Shown here: positions 1 to 7,670 of the stretch, piece by piece
Position numbering within the stretch: position 1 is the first letter of the stretch
Layout of the letters: each line of letters begins with the position of its first letter
DNA from: Phyllobacteriaceae bacterium
GTDB lineage: Bacteria; Pseudomonadota; Alphaproteobacteria; Rhizobiales; Rhizobiaceae
Assembly (NCBI GenBank): GCA_024742765.1
Contig: JANSXT010000005.1
Span: 1-64,000 of the forward strand
Reading direction: 5' to 3'
DNA length: 64,000 nucleotides
Notes under the pieces: generated by a model
Seen by the model: only the letters and a program-made list of their open reading frames with translations
Told to the model about the DNA's origin: nothing
The model's database searches: none
Made by a program: the position numbers and the translations under genes

Positions 1-681
1 GAAAAGGCGGCCGAGTACGGGTTCGAGGTGTCGCTGTTCGAGACGGTCAATGTGCCGATCTCCGAATGGGGCCCGACGCTGGCCAAGCTGCGTGCTGATC
101 CGCCGGCGCTGATCGCGGTGACGCATTTTTATGCGCAGGACCAGGCGCAGTTCATGAACCAGTTCATGAACGAGCCGACCGACAGCCTCGTTTACATGCA
201 ATATGGCGCCTCGCTCGCCGCGTTCCGCGAGATCGCCGGCCAGAATTCGGAGGGCGTGCTCTATGCGACGGTGATCGGCGCGTTGCAGGACGAGATGGGC
301 ACCGCATTTTCCGAAGCCTACACGGCGAAATTCGGCGACAATGCCTCGCCCAATGGCGGCGGCCAGACCTATCTGGCGATGCATGCCTATGCGATTGCGG
401 CCGCGCTCGCCGGCGGGCCGGGCGCGCCCTATGAGGAGGATCAGAACCGGCTGGTCGCCGACCGGCTGCGCAACCTGATCTATCGCGGCCCGGTGGGCAC
501 GATGCGGATCGTGCCCGAAACCCAGTCGGCCTATTGCTATCCCAGCCAGACCAACGATCCGTCGCTGGGCATGCCGCACATCTTCAGCCAGATCCAGGAC
601 ATGGCGTCCGACGGCGTGCTGGTGGCGCCGCCGCCCTATAATGTCGCCAGCTTCAAGCTGCCCTCCTGGATGCAGGGCTGA
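1..681 (+). CDS. ABC transporter substrate-binding protein, branched-chain amino acid/amide type (3' part)
   Basis: The reading frame is open from the first base, so the N-terminus and signal peptide lie outside the window; 226 codons are visible. The product resembles the C-terminal two thirds of type I periplasmic binding proteins of the LivJ/UrtA/FmdD class. Segments such as GGGQTYLAMHAYAIA and a late RGPVGTMRIVPETQ stretch fit the conserved hinge and C-lobe. It is followed at once by two ATPases and two permeases of the same transporter class, so it is the periplasmic receptor of that importer. The ligand cannot be read from the sequence; a hydrolase at the operon end hints at an amide or acetylated amine. 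Confident for family, not for substrate. Confidence 0.85.
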   Translation, partial: EKAAEYGFEVSLFETVNVPISEWGPTLAKLRADPPALIAVTHFYAQDQAQFMNQFMNEPTDSLVYMQYGASLAAFREIAGQNSEGVLYATVIGALQDEMGTAFSEAYTAKFGDNASPNGGGQTYLAMHAYAIAAALAGGPGAPYEEDQNRLVADRLRNLIYRGPVGTMRIVPETQSAYCYPSQTNDPSLGMPHIFSQIQDMASDGVLVAPPPYNVASFKLPSWMQG

Positions 682-686
682 CCTCG

Positions 687-1472
687 TTGCCGGACGCATC
701 GATCGACGAACAGCCCCTCTTGTCATGCAGGGGCGTGACCAGGCGCTTTGGCGCCCTGGTCGCCGTCGATGGTGTCGATTTCGATGTCCGGCGCGGCGAG
801 ACCGTAGGCATTGGCGGGCCGAACGGCGCCGGAAAGACGACCTTCTTCGACCTGATTTCCGGTCTGAACACGATGAGCGAGGGGAGCGTCGCCTTGCGCG
901 GACGGCCGCTGGCCGGCACGCCGCCACACCGCATCTGCCAGATGGGCATGGCGCGCACTTTCCAGCTCAATTCCGGCTTTGACGGGCTGAGCGTTCTGGA
1001 CAATGTGCTCGCCGCCGTTGCCTTCGGGCGGCGTTCGGCGGGCGGCTGGCTTCTGACCGCGCGCGACGACCGGGCCAAGGCCTGGGCGATGCTGGAAAAG
1101 TTCGGCCTGACCGACATTGCCGACGATCTGGTAGAGAATGTGCCGGTTCTGGCGCGCAAGAAGCTGATGGTGGCGACGGCCCTCGTCAACGAGCCCGATC
1201 TTTTGCTGCTGGACGAGCCGGTCGGCGGGCTGACGCCGCCGGAAATCGACGATTTCATCGCGCTGATGCTGGGGCTGAAGGCCGAAGGCGTGACGCTGGT
1301 CTTCATCGAACATGTCATGCGGTTCCTGACCAGCGTCGCCGACCGCGCGCTGATCATGCATCAGGGCCGGATCATCTATGACGGCGCGCCCGCCGGTCTG
1401 TCGGCGGACCGGACAGTGCGCGAGGTCTATCTGGGCACCACCGAACTGGCCGGCATGGCGGAGACGGCATGA
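687..1472 (+). CDS. ABC transporter ATP-binding protein, LivG-type
   Basis: A 261-residue ATPase of the branched-chain amino acid/urea/amide ABC family. Walker A is GPNGAGKT (residues 44-51). Walker B with LLLLDEP lies near residue 173, followed by an H-loop FIEHVM. The ABC signature is unusual: where LivG proteins carry a Gly-containing LSGGQ-like or YGQQR motif, this one reads VLARKKL just before the Walker B region. A TTG start at 687 is used because it lies five bases after the upstream stop and no better ATG exists; its ribosome site is weak. The 3' end overlaps the next ATPase gene, showing translational coupling. Membrane-associated on the cytoplasmic side, pairing with the LivF-type subunit. 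Confidence 0.9.
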   Translation: MPDASIDEQPLLSCRGVTRRFGALVAVDGVDFDVRRGETVGIGGPNGAGKTTFFDLISGLNTMSEGSVALRGRPLAGTPPHRICQMGMARTFQLNSGFDGLSVLDNVLAAVAFGRRSAGGWLLTARDDRAKAWAMLEKFGLTDIADDLVENVPVLARKKLMVATALVNEPDLLLLDEPVGGLTPPEIDDFIALMLGLKAEGVTLVFIEHVMRFLTSVADRALIMHQGRIIYDGAPAGLSADRTVREVYLGTTELAGMAETA

Positions 1473-2182
1473 TGGCAGCGCTTTCGATCAGCGATCTGGT
1501 GGCGGGCTATCACAACCGGCCGGTGCTGCACGGCGTGTCGCTCGACATCGAACCGGGCGCCATGGCGGCGCTGATCGGGCCGAACGGGCACGGCAAGACG
1601 ACATTGCTGAAGACGGTTTCCGGGCTGGTGCCGGCTCGGTCGGGCGCCATCCGCATTTTCGGGCAGGCAATCGAGACGGCGATGGTCCATGAGCGGGTCG
1701 AGGCGGGCCTGGTCCACGTGCCGCAGGGCGACCAGCTTTTCGGCGAGATGAGCGTCGAAGAGAATTTGCGTATGGGCGCCTATCTGCGCGACGGCGCAGA
1801 GGTTCCGCGAGCGCTCGACGAGGTCTATGCGTTCTTTCCGCGGCTTGCCGAGCGGCGCGGCCAGTCGGCCAGCAGCCTGTCGGGCGGCGAACGGCGCATG
1901 GTCGGCATCGGGCGCGGGCTGATGGCCGGCGGCAAGGTGATGATGATCGACGAGCCGTCGCTCGGCCTTGCGCCGCTGATCATCGAACAGATTTATGAAG
2001 GGCTGCGGGGCCTGTCGCGATCTGACCGCGCCTTCCTTGTGGTCGAGGAAAATCCGAGCCGTCTGATCGGCATCGCCGACCGCATTTGCCTGATGGATGC
2101 CGGACGCATCGAATGGTCGGGAACGGTCGCCGAAGTGGCCAGCTCGCGCGACATTCTTGCAACCTATCTGGGCGGGCATTGA
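1469..2182 (+). CDS. ABC transporter ATP-binding protein, LivF-type
   Basis: A 237-residue second ATPase of the importer. Walker A GPNGHGKT is at residues 37-44, a canonical LSGGERRM signature near residue 134, Walker B MMIDEPSLGLAP downstream, and a VVEEN switch region typical of LivF. It starts with ATGATG overlapping the stop of the LivG-type gene, and the permease gene begins two bases after its own stop. In this class LivG and LivF form a heterodimer. Because the partner has a degenerate signature motif, one of the two composite ATP sites is probably impaired, as in other asymmetric ABC dimers (inference). Confidence 0.92.
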   Translation: MMAALSISDLVAGYHNRPVLHGVSLDIEPGAMAALIGPNGHGKTTLLKTVSGLVPARSGAIRIFGQAIETAMVHERVEAGLVHVPQGDQLFGEMSVEENLRMGAYLRDGAEVPRALDEVYAFFPRLAERRGQSASSLSGGERRMVGIGRGLMAGGKVMMIDEPSLGLAPLIIEQIYEGLRGLSRSDRAFLVVEENPSRLIGIADRICLMDAGRIEWSGTVAEVASSRDILATYLGGH

Positions 2183-2184
2183 GC

Positions 2185-3063
2185 ATGGATATTGTCATCC
2201 AGATCCTCGTGACCGGCATGACGCTTGGCGCGATGTATGCGCTCGCGGCGGTCGGCCTGTCGCTGATCTTCGGCACGCTGGGCATGTTCAACATGGCGCA
2301 TGGTCTGTTCATGACGATCGGCGCCTATGCGGCCTATGCCGCCGTGCAATCGCTCGGCCTGCCGCTCGTGGTCGCGGTTGTCGCGGCGATGGCTGCCGGC
2401 GCTGTGATCGGCGTTGCCACGCACCTTTTGATGGTGCGTTTCATGCTGCGCTCCAAGGCATTCGAGACCAATGTCATCGTCGCAACGGCCGGCCTTGCCA
2501 TCCTGTTGCAGGATTTCGTCCTGAAACTGTTCGGCGGCTATCCCTATCCGCAGCCGGTGCGGATCGAGGGCGTGGTGCGGCTGTTTGACGTGGCCGTGGC
2601 GCGCCAGTCGCTGTTGATCATCGCTGTCGCGATGGTCCTGATCGGCGCGGTTGCCTGGCTGCTTCTGAAAACACGGTTCGGCATGGCCATCCGCGCGACG
2701 GCGATCAATCGCGAGGCGGCGCAACTGATGGGCGTGCGCACCAACAGCGTCTATCTGCAGGTGATGGCGCTCGCCGGCGCGCTGGCCGGTGTCGCCGGCG
2801 TGATGATCTCGTCGCTGTCGACGCTATCGCCGTCGATGGGCGGCGATCCGCTGCTCAAGGCGTTCGTCATCTGCGTGGTGGCCGGTCTCGGCAATGCGTG
2901 GGGCGCCGGCGTTGCCGCGTTCGCGATGGGGCTGCTGGAAGCGGCGATCCAATATTATGTCGGCGTGCGGTTCGGCTTTCCGGTCATGCTGGTTCTGGTA
3001 ATCACCATCCTGATCTGGCGTCCCCAGGGCCTGTTCGGCACCGAAAAGGTGGTGCGTCTGTGA
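2185..3063 (+). CDS. ABC transporter permease, LivH-type
   Basis: A 292-residue integral membrane permease. The frame is open further upstream, but the ATG at 2185 is preferred because it follows the livF-type stop by two bases and gives the usual start MDIVIQILVTGMTLGAMYAL. Several hydrophobic segments are evident. Conserved motifs include LSLIFGTLGMFNMAHG near the N-terminus and GMAIRATAINREAAQLMGV in the cytoplasmic loop, both typical of LivH/UrtB proteins. It overlaps the LivM-type gene by one base (TGATG). Forms the inner-membrane channel with the next gene product. Confidence 0.92.
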   Translation: MDIVIQILVTGMTLGAMYALAAVGLSLIFGTLGMFNMAHGLFMTIGAYAAYAAVQSLGLPLVVAVVAAMAAGAVIGVATHLLMVRFMLRSKAFETNVIVATAGLAILLQDFVLKLFGGYPYPQPVRIEGVVRLFDVAVARQSLLIIAVAMVLIGAVAWLLLKTRFGMAIRATAINREAAQLMGVRTNSVYLQVMALAGALAGVAGVMISSLSTLSPSMGGDPLLKAFVICVVAGLGNAWGAGVAAFAMGLLEAAIQYYVGVRFGFPVMLVLVITILIWRPQGLFGTEKVVRL

Positions 3064-4094
3064 TGTTTGCGGGCGAATTGAACAAACATCTGGCGATTGC
3101 GCTGGTGATTGCCGTCGGCTTTGCCGCGGTGCCGCTTTTTGTCGGCGAGCGCTATCTTCTGGGCGAGGTCATCGTCTTCTTCATCTGGGCGATGGTGGCG
3201 ATGAACTGGAACCTTTTGATGGGCCATGCGGGCGTCTTCTCGCTGGCGCAGCTCCTGTTCTTTGCCTGCGGCGCCTATGGCGTGGCGATGGGCACGCAAC
3301 TGGCGGGCCTGTCGATCTGGCTGGCGATCCCGCTGGCCGCGCTGGCCGCGATGGTGCTGGCGCTTCTGATCGGCCTGGCCTGCCTTCGGCTGACCGGCGC
3401 CTATGTCGCGCTGTTGACCTTCGCCATCGCCGAGATGGTGCGCATTCTGATCGTCACCGACACGCACTGCTTCACGCTGATCCAGAACAATTGCCAGCAA
3501 TTGTTCGGCGGATCGACGGGCTTTTCGCGCTTTGCCGATTTCGGGTTCCGGCCGATCCTGCGTGGCGACTGGATCGTCGGCCACTATTATGTCGTCTGGG
3601 GCGTCTTCGTGCTGAGCCTTGTCGCGCTCGTCGTCATCATTCACGGGCGGCTGGGTCTGGCGTTCCGCGCCATCCGCGACAATGTCGGCTATGCGTCGAG
3701 CCGCGGCATCGACCGCCAGCGCTACCAGTTGATCGCCTTTGCCAGTTCGGCGCTGCTGACCGGCCTTGCCGGCGCTGTCTATGCCGGCCATTTCCGCTTC
3801 GCCGGTCCGTCCCTGTTCGAATTTTCGACGCTGATGTTCGTGCTCGCCATGGTGATCGTCGGCGGGCTGGGCTCGACATGGGGGCCGCTGGTCGGCGCCG
3901 GCGTGATGATGATCGTCGTCGAACTTGCCAAGGAACTGGGTGATGCCCGGTCGATCGTCCTGGGCCTGTCGATCGTCCTGTTCGTCGTCTTCCTGCCCAA
4001 GGGCATTGCCGGCGGCGTCGACCGGCTGCGCGCCATCGTCTTCCGGCCGCCGGGCAAACCCCCATCAACCACCGCAACGGACCCCCATCAATGA
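3063..4094 (+). CDS. ABC transporter permease, LivM-type
   Basis: A 343-residue permease with many hydrophobic helices. Recognisable family motifs are NWNLLMGHAGVFSLAQLLFF near residue 50 and GLAFRAIRDNVGYASSRGID in the central cytoplasmic loop, and the C-terminal GGLGSTWGPLVGAG. The start is the ATG at 3063 sharing a base with the upstream stop. The last codons overlap the following hydrolase gene by four bases (ATGA), so the hydrolase is translationally tied to the transporter. Confidence 0.92.
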   Translation: MFAGELNKHLAIALVIAVGFAAVPLFVGERYLLGEVIVFFIWAMVAMNWNLLMGHAGVFSLAQLLFFACGAYGVAMGTQLAGLSIWLAIPLAALAAMVLALLIGLACLRLTGAYVALLTFAIAEMVRILIVTDTHCFTLIQNNCQQLFGGSTGFSRFADFGFRPILRGDWIVGHYYVVWGVFVLSLVALVVIIHGRLGLAFRAIRDNVGYASSRGIDRQRYQLIAFASSALLTGLAGAVYAGHFRFAGPSLFEFSTLMFVLAMVIVGGLGSTWGPLVGAGVMMIVVELAKELGDARSIVLGLSIVLFVVFLPKGIAGGVDRLRAIVFRPPGKPPSTTATDPHQ

Positions 4095-5119
4095 AGTTTG
4101 TCTATACCGAAGAGCACCGCAAACGCAGCGCCAAAACAGAACTTTATGGCGGGCGGCTGGTGCCGCCGTTTGAATGTCCCGAGCGGATCGACTTCATTCT
4201 GGGCGAAGCGAAAAAGCGCGGTTTCGGCGCCATCGTGCCGCCGCGCGCGCATGGCATGGCGCCGGTGCTCGCGGTGCATGATGCGGGCTATGCGGCGTTT
4301 TTGGAAAATGCGTGGGCCAACTGGAGCGCGCTCGGCTATGAGGGCGAGGCGATCGTGACGGTCTGGCCGGCGCGCACCATGCGCTCGGACCGCATCCCGG
4401 CCCATTTCGAGGCGCAGCTCGGCTATTATTGCCTGGCGTCGGAAACCTCGATCTCGGACGGCACCTGGGAGGCGGCGCTTTCATCCAAGGACGTGGCGCT
4501 GACGGCAGCCGACATTGTGATCGGCGGCGCCCGCACAGCGTTTGGCCTCTGCCGGCCTCCGGGCCACCATGCGGCGACCGACCAGTATGGCGGCTATTGC
4601 TTCTTCAACAATGCGGCGATCGCCGCGCAGCATGCGCGCGACAGGGGCATCGAACGGGTCGTGATCCTCGATGTCGACTTTCACCATGGCAACGGCACGC
4701 AGGAGATCTTCTATGATCGCGACGATGTGTTGTTCATCTCGCTGCATGGCGATCCGGACCAGGCGTTTCCGCATTTCCTCGGCTTTGCCGACGAGACGGG
4801 CAGCGGCGCGGGCGAGGGGTTCAATCTCAACCTGCCGATGCCGCCGGGAACCGGCTTCGATGTCTGGCGGGCAGCGCTCGGCAAGGCGATGGAGCGCATC
4901 GCGCGTTTCGATCCCGGCCTCGTCATCATCTCGCTGGGCGTCGATACGTTCGAAAAGGACCCGATCAGCTTCTTCAAGCTGACATCAAATGACTTTTCGA
5001 CGATGGGCGCCGACATTGCCGCGCTGGGCCTGCCGACATTGTTCCTGATGGAAGGCGGTTATGCGGTCGAGGAGGTCGGCATCAACACGATCAACGTGCT
5101 TGAAGGGTTCGGCGGCTGA
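4091..5119 (+). CDS. Histone deacetylase-fold amidohydrolase (acetylpolyamine amidohydrolase-like)
   Basis: A 342-residue zinc hydrolase of the arginase/deacetylase superfamily. Active-site features are RPPGHHA with the tandem His at residues 159-160, the DVDFHHGNGTQEIFY metal-binding block, a second metal Asp in LGVDTFEKDP, and EGGY near the C-terminus (the transition-state region of HDACs). Bacterial members remove acetyl groups from small amines such as acetylpolyamines, or hydrolyse other amides. It is the last gene of the ABC-importer operon, with a four-base overlap, so the likely role is to deacylate whatever the importer brings in. Substrate is not determined by sequence; true histone deacetylation is not expected. 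Confidence 0.88.
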   Translation: MKFVYTEEHRKRSAKTELYGGRLVPPFECPERIDFILGEAKKRGFGAIVPPRAHGMAPVLAVHDAGYAAFLENAWANWSALGYEGEAIVTVWPARTMRSDRIPAHFEAQLGYYCLASETSISDGTWEAALSSKDVALTAADIVIGGARTAFGLCRPPGHHAATDQYGGYCFFNNAAIAAQHARDRGIERVVILDVDFHHGNGTQEIFYDRDDVLFISLHGDPDQAFPHFLGFADETGSGAGEGFNLNLPMPPGTGFDVWRAALGKAMERIARFDPGLVIISLGVDTFEKDPISFFKLTSNDFSTMGADIAALGLPTLFLMEGGYAVEEVGINTINVLEGFGG

Positions 5120-5128
5120 CGGGGCCTT

Positions 5129-6136
5129 TCAGGCCGCCTCTCGCAGACAGGCGAGCAGCGCAGCCTCGCCCCGGCGCAGGCCGTCGCGCCTGTCGTCGCC
5201 CAGAGCATTCAGCCGCATCGCACGTTCATCGTCGGACAGTTCGGCGAGCGCTATGATCGCCGGGTGGATGTAGCTCGTTCGCGCGATGGACGGCGTGTTG
5301 TTCAGCCGTTCGGCCGCCGCTTTGCTCATGATCCGGATCGTCAGCGGTTCAGGTTTCGTAGCGGCCATGAAGGCTGCATGGGTGCCGTGCCAGGTGCGTA
5401 GGCTCTTGGCGGTCGTGCCACCGCCGCATATGCGCGCGAGCACGTCGCCCAGATGCTCGGAGCGGACGATGCGCGGCGTGCCGTCATCGGCGAGCCAAGT
5501 GACAAGTTCGCTGCCCGGCAGGTCGCGGCTGCGCTGCAGGACACGCTGCAATTGCGCGCCGACCACCGTCTGGTGCACGTGCTTGCCGCCCTTGGCCGTG
5601 AAATCGAGGTGCACGCGCGTGCCGTCGAACCGGACATGCCGGTTGCGCAGCGTCGTTGCACCGTAGCTGCCATTGTCGGCGGTGTAGCCGGGATCGCCGA
5701 CACGAAGCGCGCCGCGATCGATCAGCGCCAGGATCGCGGCGACCGCCGTTTCAAGGTCGCCAACCTCGCCGGTCAGCCGGTCGGCGATCCAGCGACGCAG
5801 CGCCGGCAGGGTCTCTCCGAAGGCGGCGAGCTGGTCGTACTTGTCCTCGGAGCGCGCCTTGGTCCAGTCGGGATGATAGCGATATTGTTTGCGGCGGCGC
5901 GCGTCGCGACCGGTCGCCTGCAAATGGCCGTTTGCAACCGGCGACATCCAGACATCCTCATAAGCGGGCGGAACCGCCAGGGCCTTCAGGCGCGTCCGTT
6001 CGCGCGCGCAGTCGATCCGCGTGCCGTCGGCGGCCAGATAGGTGAAGCCGCGCCCGTGCCGCTTGCGGCGGATGCCGGGCCGGCTGTCGGGATAGTAGAC
6101 AAGGCCGGGCGGCGGCGCGTCGTCAGCCGTCGGCAT
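5129..6136 (-). CDS. DNA topoisomerase IB, bacterial/poxvirus type
   Basis: Tyrosine topoisomerase that nicks one strand and relaxes supercoils through a 3'-phosphotyrosine. The 335-residue length suits the compact bacterial family. Visible motifs are GRGFTYLAADG and YRYHPDWTKARSEDKYDQL in the N-terminal domain, DFTAKGGKHVH with the catalytic Lys, LRTWHGTHAAF with a catalytic Arg, and the nucleophile context RTSYIHPAII. The start is taken as the ATG at 6136 (MPTADDAP); another in-frame start at 6175 would add 13 residues. It overlaps the end of the DUF2945-like gene by 14 bases and ends nine bases from the convergent hydrolase gene. Confidence 0.9.
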   Translation of the reverse strand: MPTADDAPPPGLVYYPDSRPGIRRKRHGRGFTYLAADGTRIDCARERTRLKALAVPPAYEDVWMSPVANGHLQATGRDARRRKQYRYHPDWTKARSEDKYDQLAAFGETLPALRRWIADRLTGEVGDLETAVAAILALIDRGALRVGDPGYTADNGSYGATTLRNRHVRFDGTRVHLDFTAKGGKHVHQTVVGAQLQRVLQRSRDLPGSELVTWLADDGTPRIVRSEHLGDVLARICGGGTTAKSLRTWHGTHAAFMAATKPEPLTIRIMSKAAAERLNNTPSIARTSYIHPAIIALAELSDDERAMRLNALGDDRRDGLRRGEAALLACLREAA

Positions 6137-6344
6137 GGTCGAGTTCGCTGCCCGATTTGAGCACCTGGTCGCCATCGTCTTGTTCGATGAGAAATGCCGG
6201 ATCGTCGTCGCTGGCGTTGCGGGTGACCTCGGTGCCTTTGAGTGTCCGCGTCACCTTGTCGGTGAACCGTTCGGTCACGGTGCCGCTGGCCGTGCCGTTG
6301 CCCCAAGACCACTTGACCGTGTCTCCGACCGTGATGTCCGCCAT
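6123..6344 (-). CDS. Small DUF2945-like (hypervirulence-associated TUDOR-type) protein
   Basis: A 73-residue acidic protein starting MADITVGDTVKWSWGNG. The pattern of a hydrated DTVKW...GNGTASGTV...F...TRTLKGTEVTRNASDDDPAFLIEQDDGD matches the short DUF2945 family, an SH3/Tudor-like barrel of uncertain function. The ATG at 6344 is chosen because family members begin with this motif; the frame is open further upstream without resemblance. It sits directly before topoisomerase IB and overlaps it, so the two are probably co-transcribed. Function unknown; association with DNA metabolism or stress is inference from position only. Confidence 0.72.
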   Translation of the reverse strand: MADITVGDTVKWSWGNGTASGTVTERFTDKVTRTLKGTEVTRNASDDDPAFLIEQDDGDQVLKSGSELDHADG

Positions 6345-6504
6345 GGCGCAAGCTCCCAATTGTGTCTCGGGATCAAAACGGCGGAAATGGCGCAGGGTTC
6401 CGGACGCGACGACGCAAATCGTCGATTGATGCTTGAGGGGGTGGTGCAAAAGGGCGGCTGGCGGTCCCTTCAGGGGCGCCGGCCGATGGTGCGATTGGGT
6501 CGGA

Positions 6505-6520
6505 CGCCCCGGAAGGGGCG
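6505..6520 (-). terminator. Stem-loop after the TRAP operon
   Basis: A perfect 6-bp GC stem (CGCCCC/GGGGCG) with a 4-base loop lies about a dozen bases beyond the stop of the TRAP binding-protein gene on the minus strand. There is no clear T-run after it, so it may be an mRNA-stabilising hairpin rather than an intrinsic terminator. Confidence 0.4.
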
Positions 6521-6532
6521 CCCGTTCTCGGG

Positions 6533-7624
6533 TCAGGTCCGGTAGGGATAGCCGGCCTTTTCCATCGTGTCCGAATAGGTCTTGAAGGCCTGCACGACGC
6601 GACCGGCGCGGTCGGACGATGCGGCGATCTCGTCCCAGAACTCGGCAGCGTCGGTGACGACCTGTGCCCATTCCTCCTGCGGAATTGACGTCAGCTCCAT
6701 CTTCTCGCCTTCGACGCGCAGCTTGGCTTCGCCGCCCCAGTACCAGACCGCGCGATAATAGTGCGACTGATCGATGGTGATGCGGAACAGTTCCTGCAGG
6801 TGCGGCGGCACCTTGTTCCAGCTTTCGGTGTTGGCGAAGTAGGAGCCGAACCAGGCGCCGGTCACCGAATTGGTCAGGGCATAGTTGCAGATATCGGCCC
6901 AGCCGACTTCATAGGCTTCGGTGAAGCCGCACCAGGCGACGCCGTCCAGTTCGCCGGTCTGCAAAGCCACTTCGACATCGTCCCATGGCACGGTGACCGG
7001 GATCAGGCCGTAGCGCGACAGGAACCGGCCGGCCGTCGGGACGCCGAAGACGCGCTTGCCGCGCATGTCGGCGAGCGAGCGGATCGGTTCCTTGGTGAAG
7101 ACGTGCAGCGGATCCCAGGCGCCAGCGGAAAGCCAGGTGACGTTCTCGACTTCCGAATAGGCTTCTTCCCAGATTTCCTGCAGGCCGTAATAGCGGAACA
7201 GCGACGGCACATCGAGGCTGTAGCGCGTGGCGAACGGGAAATAGCCGCCGAACACGGAGATATCGACGGGCGAGGCCATGGTTGCTTCGTCGGACTGCAC
7301 CGCGTCGATCGTGCCGTTCTGCATGGCGCGGAACAGTTCGCCGGTCGGCACGAGCTGGTCGGCATAATAGAGTTCGATCTCCATCTCGCCATTGGCGGCA
7401 TTGTTGAAGGCTTCGATCTGCGGCTTGATCACATGGGCACCGAGCGGTGCGCCCGAATAGGTCTGCAGGCGCCACTTGATCGGGCCGTTCTGTGCGAGCA
7501 CGGCCGGTGCGGCGAGTGTCGAGCCGGCGACGGCAGCGCCGCCAAGGCCTGCCTTGCGCAGGAATGTGCGGCGGCTGGCAAGGACCGCCTCGGACGCCGA
7601 TGGCGTCTTCTTTGGTTTGGTCAT
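6533..7624 (-). CDS. TRAP transporter substrate-binding protein, DctP family, Tat-exported
   Basis: Periplasmic receptor of a tripartite ATP-independent transporter, 363 residues. The N-terminus carries a twin-arginine signal (SRRTFLRKAGLGG) and an AAPAVLAQ cleavage region. The mature part has family features: KWRLQTYSGAPLGAHV at the start, an RGKRVFGVPTAGRFLSRYG segment with the Arg expected to bind a carboxylate, and GELDGVAWCGFTEAYEVGW. It resembles the TakP-like branch that binds 2-oxo acids or other organic acids. It is the third gene after dctQ and dctM on the same strand. The DeoR regulator upstream and the divergent glycerol-type genes suggest a polyol-derived or amine-derived organic acid, but the ligand is not proven. 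Confidence 0.9.
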   Translation of the reverse strand: MTKPKKTPSASEAVLASRRTFLRKAGLGGAAVAGSTLAAPAVLAQNGPIKWRLQTYSGAPLGAHVIKPQIEAFNNAANGEMEIELYYADQLVPTGELFRAMQNGTIDAVQSDEATMASPVDISVFGGYFPFATRYSLDVPSLFRYYGLQEIWEEAYSEVENVTWLSAGAWDPLHVFTKEPIRSLADMRGKRVFGVPTAGRFLSRYGLIPVTVPWDDVEVALQTGELDGVAWCGFTEAYEVGWADICNYALTNSVTGAWFGSYFANTESWNKVPPHLQELFRITIDQSHYYRAVWYWGGEAKLRVEGEKMELTSIPQEEWAQVVTDAAEFWDEIAASSDRAGRVVQAFKTYSDTMEKAGYPYRT

Positions 7625-7670
7625 GGTCTTGGTCTCCTCTTGTTGAATTCGGGTGAACCTTTTGAGCGCG

